64,000 nucleotides of DNA, from the NCBI GenBank assembly GCA_021234155.1, contig JAJEKV010000033.1, positions 8,360,635 to 8,424,634 of the forward strand, written 5' to 3'. Both the position numbers and the translations under genes were made by a program. Under the pieces are notes generated by a model that worked only from the letters and a program-made list of their open reading frames with translations, searched no databases and was not told the origin of the DNA. Position 1 is the first letter of the stretch. The number at the start of each line of letters is the position of its first letter. Source of the DNA: Isoetes taiwanensis. Taxonomy: Eukaryota > Streptophyta > Lycopodiopsida > Isoetales > Isoetaceae. Below, one piece after another: positions 1 to 11,738 of this stretch.

Positions 1-2161
1 CCCAAAAGTACCTAAAAACAATTAATAGAACTTGTTACAGTTAGTAATGTTTACCACAAAGAAGACGGCGTGATTAAGTACGGTACAAAAGAGTTGGGCG
101 TTAAAGACTTGGTACAACAGTCTTCATTAACATATGCGGTACCTATGTTTGTCGGGAATCTTTGAAGTGCTCTCGTGCGGGGAATTGAACAACATCTCGG
201 GCATTTCTTAAAGGTTTGGAATTTCTTTTCAACATTTCATGGGTGAGTGCTCTCTTTAGAACAGCACCTGCCCCATCATGCTCCCCTGCAAGGTAACAAA
301 CAACTATCTTTAATGTTTTGCAGATTCCAGCCTTAATGAGACATTGGAATTTACCTTTTCCATGATATGATGCAAAGTAGTTCCAATTGAATTGGAATGC
401 GATACCTTATAAAATCTACCAAGAAAATAGAAATTTCTTGCACCCTTGAACTGAGATGAGCAGACCATCGACCACATTATATGGTTGTTGTATTTGACTT
501 CCTTGTTGGCCAAGTAATCGGCATGCTTGTTAAGACAAGTCTTTGGACAAACAAGGTGTCATGCTCCCTATCATCCGAAATGTAAAAGTGTGTCTCCTTG
601 ATGATATTCCTATCACCTTTGCATAATGAATTATCCTCCACCTCTTTTGCGGTTGCATGCCTATAAGTGATGTGCACAAGTATTGTGCATTGGTCATTCT
701 CCAATGTAAGCTTTGGATTTCTTGTTGTATCTTGAAGGTATAGTTTTCAAATGAAATCAATGACCGGATACCACTTGTGTTTTTCGGGAAAGTGCCTAAA
801 CAATCTCGAATTGTTTTGCCCGCCATCTAGCCTCATAATTATGGGGAATGAATTCAGTTAAAATATTTTTAGCATATGACATCACATCTGTTTGTTGAAT
901 TAGTCTTGTATACCAAACTTCACAACAGGGCTTTGGAACCACCTTTGTCCCACCTTTGCCATCGGGTTCTTTTTTTGATTCATAAACCTAAAAGCAAAGC
1001 AATGATTAGTTTAATAAATCACAAAATCAAAAAAGGAAATGCACATCACCCACCCTATCAAAAGTTTTCCAATCTACTAAATGCCCTGTGACCTTGCTTA
1101 ATTCTTTTTGGACACATAGGTAACTTAGATGGGCCACAAAACAAAGTGCATTTCAAAGAACATGCAATTATGAGTATACCACTCATCCGCAATGTCCTTG
1201 GAACATACAATTGACCTCCACAAATCACTTGAAGATTTGTAGGTCTTAGTATTAGCTTCACACTTTGCTCCAAAGACCACAAAGCGAGAACAAGTACAAC
1301 TACAATCGGCACCATGAATCTTTGTATCCAACCTAATCTTGTTCGATGCTTGTCTAACATAATCTAGTCTCATATGATACACACAACAACAAGTCTCCAC
1401 GTCCTTTACTTTTTTCGAACAAATGGAGGTTTCAAATTACCTAAAAGCTGAGAATGAAACTTGAATTTTGGATATTCTTTTAGAAAACTAGCATAAAAGA
1501 ACACTGCATTAAAAGTAACAAGCACATTAGCATTGTAAACAAATGAATTATAAACTTAAAAGAATAAAACCAACCTCAGTTTCTTCCAAGAAGTGTAGAG
1601 CATGCATTATCTTCTTTCCTTTGCCAAGCCTAATCTTAATAACATGTTTCTTGCATGGTGACACTTTCGGTCCGATGAGTCCAAAATCAATTACTAATTT
1701 AGCTGTTTTTACGCTTAGTTTATCGATCCGGTTTCTTTTTGAACATTGACCATAAGCCATCACCAATTTTCTGCTTTTTTCTCCTCACGAGCTGCTGTTG
1801 TCACATATCTTCTATTCAAGTTTAGGCACTTGGAAGTTCCCAAACAATTAGTGCCTGGGACAACAGCATATACCATGGCTGAGGTCCTTGCTGTAAGTAC
1901 ATCAGTAGATCTGGCATGCTTATGGTTTGCAAGAGAATTCTTGAGGTTGTTAACTATCTTTCTCATTGTGTCTACTTCTTTCAATTTTAACATTTCAAAT
2001 TCTGGCAGCAACTTAGCAGCACCTTGAAGAACTTCTTTCCTCTCATTCTTTGAAACTTTATGACATACCTCATTAGCATGGTCTGCAATCAACCTCGACA
2101 GTTGTTGTTTTCTTCTCTTACTGAAAACATTCTCTTCTAATTCTTTGTCTTCTTCCTTCAA
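1..2161 (-). pseudogene. Decayed transposase relic (SDG-x-x-SQFK family), truncated by the window edge
   Basis: Reading the minus strand from 2161 to 310 gives collinear fragments in shifting frames: a basic, coiled-coil-like N-terminal part (2161-1760), a Cys-rich part near 1400-1125 (CCCVYHMR, then CSCTCSRF), and a part at 704-400 with SDDREHDTLF followed by SSQFKGARNF. The same landmarks occur in the same order in the plus-strand relic at 34319-37788 (CCCIYHVR, CSCTYQLC, DDREHDTLF, SQFKATRI), so the two are copies of one transposase family. The SDG/SQFK segment resembles the second catalytic-Asp region of RNase-H-fold transposases; here the Asp-Gly is already altered (MVCSSQFK). Several frameshifts and stops mean it is dead. 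The C-terminal part lies left of the window. Confidence 0.6.
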
Positions 2162-2239
2162 TTCGGCTTCCCTTGCTCTCTTTCTTGCTCTCTAGCGCCT
2201 TCTCTTTTTCGCAGACCGATTTTCCCCAGAGTAACAAAC

Positions 2240-2460
2240 TATCTTCTATCGTGTTTCATATTACGCAAATAGTAAACAATACGAGAATGAAACACTACAT
2301 ATGAAATAAATTAAGCACTACATAAAAGCATTGCTTACAAAAAACTGCACATGAAAGAATGTACCTGCTTCAATCTGTGTTTCATATTCTGCAAATAGTA
2401 AACAATACTCAGAATAAAGCACTACATATGAAATAAATTAAGCACTACATAAAACAGATT
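2240..2460. repeat. Two-copy direct repeat of about 68 bp
   Basis: The stretch beginning GCAAATAGTAAACAATAC and ending in an ACTACATAAAA-type tail occurs near 2266-2334 and again near 2392-2460 with few differences. No coding potential is seen in it. It lies just upstream (on the minus strand) of the transposase relic and may belong to that element's 5' region. Confidence 0.6.
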
Positions 2461-2469
2461 TGCCTAAAA

Positions 2470-4800
2470 AAAGCGCACATGAAACAATGTACTGCTTCCA
2501 TCGAGTCGCGTATGTGCTGATTTTGGATGTCATGTACATAATCAACACAAGTATCATCATATGTAGGAACGTTTGTATCCTCCACTTCTTCTGCAAATTA
2601 GGAAACAGAAATTCAAGAATCAAAATTAAATTCCCATGGCATGCTGAAGAGCTGATTACCAGCAGGGCATTCATAGACAAAAGATTGTTGTATAGGCTGA
2701 GTATATGGAGTCGCCCCATAGACAAAAGATTGTTGTATAGGCTGAGCAATCTTGGAAGCCAGACGACCACATAGCTCCTTGAATTGGTGGGAATTTGCTC
2801 TTGAAGATTATGCAACTGGAGAATAGATTGTTTGGATCAAACAGTACTCCATTCCTTGCAATGGCCAAACGAAAGAGATCTGGCCAATTCGCCTGCATTG
2901 GAAGAATTCTAGAAAAGAAAACAGCAGCTGCATTTTCCCAAACAAAAACATTCCTTGGGAAATTTGCCCGCCAATTCCAAATTCCAAACACCATCCAAGC
3001 AGCTACATACCAGGGATCGCTGACATGGACAACAAATCCGCCGATCTTCCTGAATTGGTTACGGATCGAGCGTTCCGGAGGTTGGGAAATTTTGGCGGGC
3101 CTGGGAAAAACAGTGACGGGCGCGAAAACGTCACGATGAAGGACGGTCAGCGCCCGTTAATCACCCTATGTCGCGACATGCTGAATTGTACACCACCAAT
3201 AAAAAAACACCCCATCTCGATCCCCAATGCCATGCATACCCAAATGACAAATTTGGATCCGATCAAGAAATTGAAGCCATGATTTGGCATCAAATCTATG
3301 CCCTGCTGGCATCTTTCCTGAAAACTTTGCTTTCGCTATGAAGTATGCTATCCTTTTGCATGCACACTTTTCTTGTTCTGATTTTCATGTTGCAACTGAT
3401 AATCTGCCTTATCCATCCTGCCTTTATTGTTAGCCAGCTCTTCTATCCGCAAATCGAAAGTGGGCAAATGAGGGAATGGGTAGCCGGATTGGCACTCACA
3501 GACATTTGCTAAGAAAGGGTTTCAACAGAGCATACCTAGACAATATAACCCTCGAATTATACTGGCAATCATGCCATAAAGAGCATGCAGAACTAATCAA
3601 CTAATCTGATCTTCTGAATAATTATAGGCTACTTCCTTGCTCGCACATGCTTCTTTCCTCCCCGTCTTGCATAAAACAATTGAAGCATGTGTAGACACAC
3701 CAATTGAGATGGGAACCTGATAAATTTAAGAATGTCTATAGTTTAGTTTCCATTCTTTAAAGCATATAAATGTCCCTATATATCTATTTCAGAGAGGAAA
3801 TGAGGACATACTTGTAGAAGGCTGTAGATCCAATATTGTAGACTGCAATTTAATGAGCTGCATAAAATAAATCAATAATAAAATTCTGCCATTGTCAAAC
3901 AACATTTATAGTTGCATGAGCTGCAGAAAAAATAAAGATGCACTAACCTTCAGAACCACTAATACTAAATAGCTGGTCTAGATTAGCCAAAGACGTAAAA
4001 TGTTTTCCATCTCATGTTGCCACAAATGGAGTCCTGAAAGTATAAAACATTCTACTATGTGTAACTTTATGATTAACATCTAGTATCATATCATTTACTG
4101 CAACATCTGGAGGAGCACAAGGATGTTCATCTGCAGTTCCCTCTTCTAGATCTGCAACAAATTAATGCATCTACCAATGTATGTCAAATCAATGTGACTA
4201 ATGAATGAAATAACAAAGCTTCAGTCAGTACCATTCTGGCCACTATTAATACATAGGGGTTGCTTCAAATCATCTTCTTGTAAAACCATTATACCAACAC
4301 TGTAACATTTTAGAGAGTAAGAAGAATCATACAAATGTCATAAGATTCTAGAGAAAAGATTGAAACAATAGTGAAAGATTCAAAAAACCAAAGCGACTTC
4401 AAACACTCCCTCATAGCACATTTGTTCAGCAGTATCTGTGCAAATGGAGAAAGCTAGAAATAAAAAAGCACGGAATTCTAAAGAACACCTAGGGCCAGAC
4501 AAATATGTACACTGAGAGCCAAGAATACCATTGCAATCTCACAAAAAAACTAACAGTAAATAATCTGAATACTCCTTTTCTATTCTTTGGTCCGCAGAAA
4601 ATTGTGGAAAACTAGGCAAATGCAAAAGCTCCCCGACAGCATACGACTGCTCCTCTCATGGCAAGTCTCTACAGCCTGGCAAAACTATGGCTATCCATAA
4701 GACGACTTAGGCACGATTCAACCAAGAAAACACAGGCACGATCAAGCTATGGCTGAGCAAATCCAAGGGGGGTTCACTCAATGGTCACGTACGTACCAAC
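2470..4800. other. No gene recognised; one short direct repeat
   Basis: Only short unconvincing open frames are present. A 30-bp direct repeat sits at 2672-2701 and 2717-2746 (core AGACAAAAGATTGTTGTATA). A GC-rich patch at about 3050-3180 contains AGTGACGGGCG at 3112-3122, also seen at 59773-59783 upstream of another transposon-like gene. The remainder is AT-rich with nothing identifiable. Confidence 0.5.
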
Positions 4801-4920
4801 TGAGTGAACTTTTAGGGGTTTTTTATTGCCTTGGTCGTAGGTATACGGTCGGGAGCTCATACGGGCGGGAAGGAGAGATTCCGTAGATGATCGATTTGGG
4901 GAGCTGATCCATTTGACGGA

Positions 4921-5054
4921 AAAAGGTACAAAGTTGGAAAGGGATTATATAATTTGGCACAAAAGGTACAAAAGTCGGAAAGGGATTATATAATTTGGCA
5001 CGAAGGGTCTTCACAAAAGGTACAAAGTCGGAAAGGGATTATATAATTTGGCAC
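4921..5054. repeat. Three-copy tandem repeat, about 40 bp per unit
   Basis: Units at 4921-4960, 4961-5001 and 5015-5054 each run from AAAAGGTACAAAG to TATATAATTTGGCAC; the second and third are separated by 13 bp. Units differ by one or two bases. It lies about 130 bp upstream of a TATA-like box at 5190-5196. Short minus-strand frames through it are by-products of the repeat. Confidence 0.85.
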
Positions 5055-5189
5055 AATCAATCGTAAATCTACGGATAGGGTCTATATTGTATGTTAGTTC
5101 GAAAAACCGTATGGTATGGGTTTTTCTACTCCAAAAAGCCGTATACAGGGGTTTTTCTATGACCCCTCGAACGCAGATGCCATCTGTCC

Positions 5190-5418
5190 ATATATAGAGG
5201 TGCACCCCCCGGGAGCAAATCTCATCACTTGGCAGTTCCACGAACATCCTGGCAGAAAAAAGTCTCTCCCAAATCCACCTATGGCTCTTCAGAATCCGTC
5301 TGGCCTGTTATTATCCCAACTAAAAAGGATCTATGCTCGATACAACCAAGGGTTTACAATAAAAATGGATCTTCTGGATGAACATATCGCAAAAAGAACG
5401 ACTAGAACGACCGAATAA
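5190..5418 (+). CDS. Possible decayed first exon behind a TATA-like box, function unknown
   Basis: A TATA-like motif (ATATATA) near 5190-5196 is followed about 90 bp later by ATG at 5281, opening a 45-codon frame (begins MALQNPSGLLLSQLKRIYAR) that stops at 5416-5418. The same frame reads on with only scattered stops to about 5700, which suggests an eroded longer ORF. I recognise no domain. It may be a promoter plus first exon of a dead gene or transposon, or chance. Confidence 0.2.
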
Positions 5419-5749
5419 TGGAACCCAGAAGTTCACCTTCTTCTGTTTGTCGATTCCGTGAACCAAATCCACCCAGTGGCAATTAACAATAGCCTGGATT
5501 CTTGTGTTGCTCCAATGGCATTTTCAGTTATCTCAGAGTGAGAAAGGAGCTCCAATGGAGTAACCCAGTTTCAGAAGAGGGTCGATAGCATTTTTAGTTC
5601 TGTCGGAGTGAGGAAGGAGCTTCAATGAGCAACCCAATTGTAGAACAGGCTTAAGCCAAGATTGCGTGCAGAGCAAGAAAGCCACCGTGAGAGATCTCCA
5701 AGATTGGACGGAATCGTGTCGACCATCCAATATTTTGTCTTTTTAAGGT

Positions 5750-8310
5750 TTTAGAAATGGAGAGAAAAATGTACGTGTCAAGCGCTTAGGTTGCTCTCAG
5801 CCCAGAAAAATTACTTCTCTATTTTTTAAGATCAGAAAACATATTGCTTTATATATGGAATGATATGTACAACAACAAATCATCATACTATTCTTACCTT
5901 ATATGGAGTTTGGTAGCATAAAAACATAAGTCCACACCAATATCAGAATAATCAATTACCAATCTAAGCATCATAAACAATACAACTTTATTTATTTGGT
6001 AGGAATCATAGGTGCCTTCTTGTATGGCTATCTCCTCTTCACATTAGTACAAACTTTTTTTTTTTTTGATGAATGAGTATATCCTTTATTTAAGGATCAA
6101 ACTATTATTTCAATTTTTCTCATTATCCAGATGTCTAGAGTCTACAATCAGCACCTTATTCTGCTATATATTGTATAACGTGGAGATGGAGTCTCTGATG
6201 GAGCCTCTGGTTTTCCTATTCAGCTTCAGCTATATTGTAGATACCTGTTCCAAGAATTATCACATTATAATTATGTTATAGAGAGAATTAATGTTGACAA
6301 TGCATATACACAACAATCTTGCTTGATAATTTTGTTTGCTGGCCCAAAGATGTACTAACACATTGGACTAATTTTAAGTTCTGCATTTGAATCCCATTCT
6401 TTTAACTAAAGCATCAAATTCATTTGCAACACAACCTGCTAAATTCCATTGAACATATGCCCTTCTAAGATAATGTGCACTACAACATCTAGTTTGATCT
6501 AGCGTCTCAATGGCATTCAATAGATGAACTGATCTTCAGCTGCTACAACGCCATGTGCATTTTTATGTTGCTCCACTGCAAGAGGGATATAAACAATATG
6601 ATTATTTAAAATAACTTACCTTTTAATCAGAGAGTGTAGAAGTGTAAAAGGCTGACAAAGGCCTTTTCAATGAGAGCTTCATAAACATCTATATATTGCA
6701 AAAGAACGGACATATCTAGAAAGTAGTGGATCACGTTGCTGCTCTTATGGAAATAATCAGAACATCCTAGGACGAGGAAATGTTCTAGAACAAGGACGGT
6801 TGTTTAATGTAAGGAAAACAAAAGATCATATATGTTGACAAAAATTTCAAGAAGATCAACTTTGGTCAAAATATGTACATGTGGAGATGCAAATATATTG
6901 ATGACACAGTTCTTCAAAAAAAAAAAAAGATGCAGCGAGATATTAATACTGCTGGGACATATTTCTCAAGATCGCTGCAAAGATGTGCATATTGCTATCA
7001 AGTGTAGAGTAAATATTAGGCTGCAAATGAATCCAAGCCACACTTATTGTATCAGAGACTTGTAAATATCAATGTACCTCATCTTGTAAACTGGAAATTT
7101 CAGAGGCAGGACATTGACTTGAAGATGAAATGGCAAAGACTATTGCAAATCTTTTAACAACGCACTTTGAGCATCATGGACTCATTACGTGATTGCAAAA
7201 AAATGGATATCGTAACAATAATAGCAGGAAGCATAATCTGGAGGTTTATACAATGCAGCAAAAATGGGAACTAATATGAAAATACCGTATAGCAACTATA
7301 GAATCAATGTTCAAAACATAGCCACAATATAATCTCTAAATGCAATAAAATTTTACCTTGGATTTCGTAGTTCCAATCACGCCAGATGAGAAACAAAGGC
7401 CGCTAGACATTATAGCCACTGGAAAGAAAAACACATCAAACACCAGCCAAAAGTAGATCTAAAAAACAAAGGGCATGCATTCAAAGAAGAGATATAAGGG
7501 CCATAAATGGCATGCATTGAAAAAAAAAACTAGGAAGGAGAATGCATGAAGGGCATGCAAAGCACAGTAGCACCTAATCCTTGAAAGCTGCCTGCACAAG
7601 CCTATCATTACCGCCTTAGAATTAGCAACCTAGAGACATGCCACAAATGCAACAAGCAAATGCTTTCTCATCTAGCTAGCATAAATCAAGCTATCCAATC
7701 TAAAATTGATAGCAAGGTTGTTAATGCTAAGGTGGGTGCCCCGTCATTGGTGACGTCCCCAATATTGGCGTTAAAAAAAAAATATTTTTTGTTAACTCGC
7801 CTCACTTTATTGGTGCAGAGAAATTCCTGAACAGCGAAGGTTATTCTTGGCAAAACCTAAACCTGATATCCTTGATGGCGAACTCTCCCCTCCACGATGG
7901 CAAACCCTTCCTTCCATGATGGCGAACCCTAACCATAGCGATGGCGGCATAAAATTCCGGAGTGGTTAGGCAGCTACCGCTTATGGCACTATTCTTGGCC
8001 TGTATTTTCCTCTTGCAGAACCATGGTATTCCCTTATTTCAGAGTGGTTTATGCACAAATATTTACCCGAGATGCTATTGGAATGCCTGTTCTTTAATTT
8101 CCCTCCAAAAACTCAGAGTTCTTCATGGATTTGGCCTCATCTCTACTGTAGATCATATGGATCGATGACATGCAGCCTCTTTGTCAAGATCCTAGCTGAA
8201 TATGGTATGGATCACTAACCTGGAAGAGTCCAGAACCCTTGATTCTGTGTTGTTGTTCTTGCTTACATCCTTCCATTCGTGCATTCTAATGTGTTTCTTG
8301 TATCATGCAG
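5750..8310. other. No gene recognised
   Basis: AT-rich sequence with only short isolated frames and poly-A/T runs (for example near 6055-6070 and 6917-6930). A GC-richer patch from 7730 to 8280 might hold further exons of whatever gene the exon at 8311-8394 came from, but I could not establish any. Confidence 0.4.
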
Positions 8311-8394
8311 GTATAAATAGGGTAGACAGAGCTAAGGCAAACACTCAAAGATGAAGCTAACAAAGCAGAGGTGAGGTGAAGAAAGCTTCTGGAG
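8311..8394 (+). pseudogene. Exon-like remnant of a host coiled-coil gene next to the transposon
   Basis: An 84-bp block is bounded by a good acceptor (TTTCTTGTATCATGCAG before 8311) and a consensus donor (GGAG|GTAAGT at 8395). One frame reads VDRAKANTQR before a stop, then resumes in a shifted frame, the style of an alanine/lysine-rich coiled-coil exon with a small deletion. Element A begins 24 bp past the donor, so it lies in what would have been the downstream intron. Identity of the host gene is unknown. Confidence 0.3.
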
Positions 8395-8418
8395 GTAAGT
8401 ATATTTTTATAAAGCTAG

Positions 8419-8453
8419 AATGACGTATTTAGGAAAATTTAGACTTATTCAAG
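8419..8453 (+). repeat. Left terminal inverted repeat of element A
   Basis: Begins AATGACGTATTTAGGAAAAT and continues to 8453. It is identical over 35 of 35 bases to the reverse complement of 21789-21823. The outward four bases AGCT also recur two bases outside both ends, so the true terminus could be a few bases further out. Confidence 0.9.
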
Positions 8454-8595
8454 GTTTTTAGACTTGTTCATATTTATAATGATTTGAAACATTGAGTGTT
8501 TGATCTTCTGTTATTTCATAATCGTGCCAATAATAAGTATTAGTATAGAGAAGAAACCATTGCGAAGAAAATGAATTGTACTTTTGCATTTATTA

Positions 8596-11500
8596 TCAAT
8601 CACCAGTACATAATTCCAAATGACTTTGGACAATAGCAACTACATTGTCGGGTATTTTTTCAAGCTGTTTCATGGAAACTGCAGAGGTCTTTGCCTTCCA
8701 ACCATAGATTACTGATTGGACATCCACCCATTGCTGTTGTTCACTTGGATTTGGCTTCCATCTTTTGTAGCAACATCCATTGTATTGATCTTTTAAACTC
8801 TTCCTACCTTTAGTGAGTGGCTTCCACCATTGGATGTGAACTCGAAGACAATCTTTTAGTCCATCCTTTTGTTTAGTCGGTTTAGTCAATGCAGCACCTA
8901 GCCAAAATGGAGTCTCTTTCATATCATCAGGCCTCACAATGAGAAACATACCTTCCATAATGTCTTTTTCAGGTTTAAACTCCTCTTTTGGTTTACCACT
9001 TGCAGGGCCACAATACACCACTTCATGATCTTCTTCCTTCTCCTTGTCAGTCATCATTATAGGAACAACATCTAGATGTTGATGGAGCATCCACTGTGAA
9101 CGAGGCCAAAATCCATCTTGCAACTTGGAATTTCTTATTGGAGATTCCTGTAGTTCTGCTATGACATTTTCCCAATATGAAATAATTGGTCGCACTACTT
9201 CTTGATATTTGGAACCAAAATGTCCATTTAACCCGATTTTCCAAAAATCTATGTATTTTGAAATGCCAGATATGATATTTTCCTCTTCCCTCATATGTTC
9301 ATTAAGGGGCACAGGCTCAGGTTCACCTTTGGGCAATATTTGCCTACCAGCATCATCTTTTTTAAAAAGTTCAATACCATCTTCAGGCTCCCATGCCGCC
9401 TGCTTAGGATGCACCTTATACTGCATTCTAGGATCTCCTTTATCATCTAGATATAATCGAAAATGTAATGGCTTCGTATGTCCCACCAATTTATTGCGGC
9501 CATCTTCTATATAGCCATCCACAAATTTCTTAAAATCAGGGACTTCTTGTATGAGGTATGGAACATTTCTAGCAGATACACATGTTTCATACATCTCAAA
9601 TAATTGTGGCAAAGTGTGTGCATGCCTCTTTCTTAAACTGTCTCCAAATCTGCTAAAGAAGGCATCAATATCTTCATGTGTATGTCCAACCATAAGAAAC
9701 GCCATCACTATCTCTTTAAAATGCCCCCTTGCCACTAACATTGCCAAATATGCCAAGACAAATCGATTCTTGTTCTCAGAGACACAATTGTCAACCTGCA
9801 AGAGTAGAACTTTTGGCAGAGGCTTAAAATCATGATGTTCAACTCGCGTTAATTGCTTGCCATCTGTTCTTGCCAATAATGCTTTATGAAGGGGTTGTGT
9901 TGCTGAGGTGAAAGTTGGAGTTAAATCTCCTCTATCTCCAACGTTGTAACTCTCTAAATTCCGCAAACATTTGGCAATAGAACCTATTGTAAAATTTGGG
10001 TCAATTGACCAATTCCATGTGGCAAAATGACCATATGAAGCAGGACCATGCCCATGAGTGAGGATTCCTGCTAAAGCCATAGGCAATTGCATAGCATTCT
10101 TCGTAGTGTTTGGATTTGGTTTTAACCTAGGAATGCATGTCTTTTTTTGATCCATCTTGTCATGTATCAGACAAAAATTCTTGTGGCCTTCCGAAAGACA
10201 AATATCTCCATGAATAATAAATGTTGCGGCAACTTCGCTGTTCCATATTGTGCCTATCCATTTTATCACGAAGTATATCCCTCTCATGTGGATTTTTTGT
10301 GCTTTCCAACCTGTTCTTTAAATCTGTACATGTTTCACATTTTGAGAAGCTACTATTTTCTCGTGAAATAAGGACATCTTTGAAATCTTCATTCCACAAG
10401 CGGCTAAAGCTAGATTGGGAGATGTGTGGTAGTCCTTGCATGTTTAGAGATTCATTCACTTCCTTTAACATGGACATCATATTGTAGGTAGGTGGCATCA
10501 CCTTTTGATAATCTCTCTCTCCATCACATGTAATTCTACTTCGATGTGGCATCTGATTAGCTGTAACATCTACCAATTGTGTAAGTGCAACCTTTGCAGC
10601 CTCCATTCTTTCTGTACTTCGCTTCACAAGTTTGTTTCCATGCATGCCTTTTTTTGCTCCATTAAGCCACTTGATTCTCCTGTTATAGAAGGTGGCTTTA
10701 CAAATCCCATAAATTGTATACCATCCTTTACAACATACGATTTTTCCATCAAATAACATGCCCTCATATTTTCCATCTTCACCTTTTACACTTGCTGCAA
10801 AGCTATCATATGTGAAAGTTGTCTGATCATCAAATTTTAAAGAATGATATTGGTCCAGGGCGGTTAAGATCTTCTCTCGATTAGCATATTGGCAACAATG
10901 CTTTGGGCAACAATCAATAGATGCAACAATAGCAATATTCTCCATATCACAAGGGTCACTCTTGGCTTTTTTCACTACTAATTTGGCTCTCTTTCTCTTT
11001 ATGAAACGATAAGGACGCTTGTATTTCTTCATTCCTCCCCCCACATTAGTAACTTCTTCGTCAATTACGTGCTTTGCTCCAACCAATGATTCCCCATTGA
11101 GTAACATCAAGTTTTTGATAGGCCACCGCATAAGTTTTCCAATCTCGAATGAATTATCGTCAACCAGCATCTCAAACACTATAATTCCAAGGTCATCTTC
11201 TCCCAAGTAGGCACTATCAACAACTTCGTTTGTGAAGGCCACAACGATAAAAGCAAATCCCAACTTATTGTTCTCTTTATCTAGGACAATCACCCTATTG
11301 CCTGGCCATGTAGATCTATCATCTGGATTGAACTCGTGACCAGTTTGTTTAGGCGAGGTCGTTCCTTTAGGACTGGAAGCATGATTTTCAACATTTGGTG
11401 CACCTGTTAATAGTGGCCTCAAGTCGCTCTTTTTCCATCTCACAAAAGAACCAATATGCTCCAGTAGATAATCACGTGATGAAGTTGTAGGTTTGTCATA

Positions 11501-11738
11501 GACAACCTTTAAAGAAATGGAGACATATCCATCACCTAATATTTGGTTGTGGCAATATCTGTTTGGATCCATGGTGAATATGGTTCCTTGCGCTACATTC
11601 ATATCATTCTCCATGAGTTCAACTTGCATTCCTTCTTGGATTTCCTCGCTCTGTTATTAGCACTTTTGCTTGGTTACATAATACACATAACAATTTCATA
11701 ACTTGAATAAAAGATGACATCCACACCTGAGAAGCCAT
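8596..11738 (-). CDS. DUF7869-type DDE-like transposase of element A, two exons, one frameshift
   Basis: Start: ACCATGG context at 11738 encodes MASQ, then a donor (CAG|GTGTGG) and a 76-nt intron (11651-11726) joining in phase to SEEIQEGMQ. The N-terminal half (to about 10170) is followed, after a one-base frame change near 10165-10200, by the C-terminal half ending at 8596. Landmarks: zinc-ligand-like FSKCETCTDLKNRL; HDKMDQKKTCIPRL; QVDNCVSENKNRFVLAYLAM; MVGHTHEDIDAFFSRF. These are the hallmarks of DUF7869-type proteins; I infer the Asp residues of KMDQ and VDNC plus the acidic HEDID to be an RNase-H-like catalytic set. Combined length is about 1,000 aa. It would bind and cut the element's ends. 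The frameshift lies in a T-rich run, so it may be a mutation, an assembly error or programmed. Confidence 0.75.
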
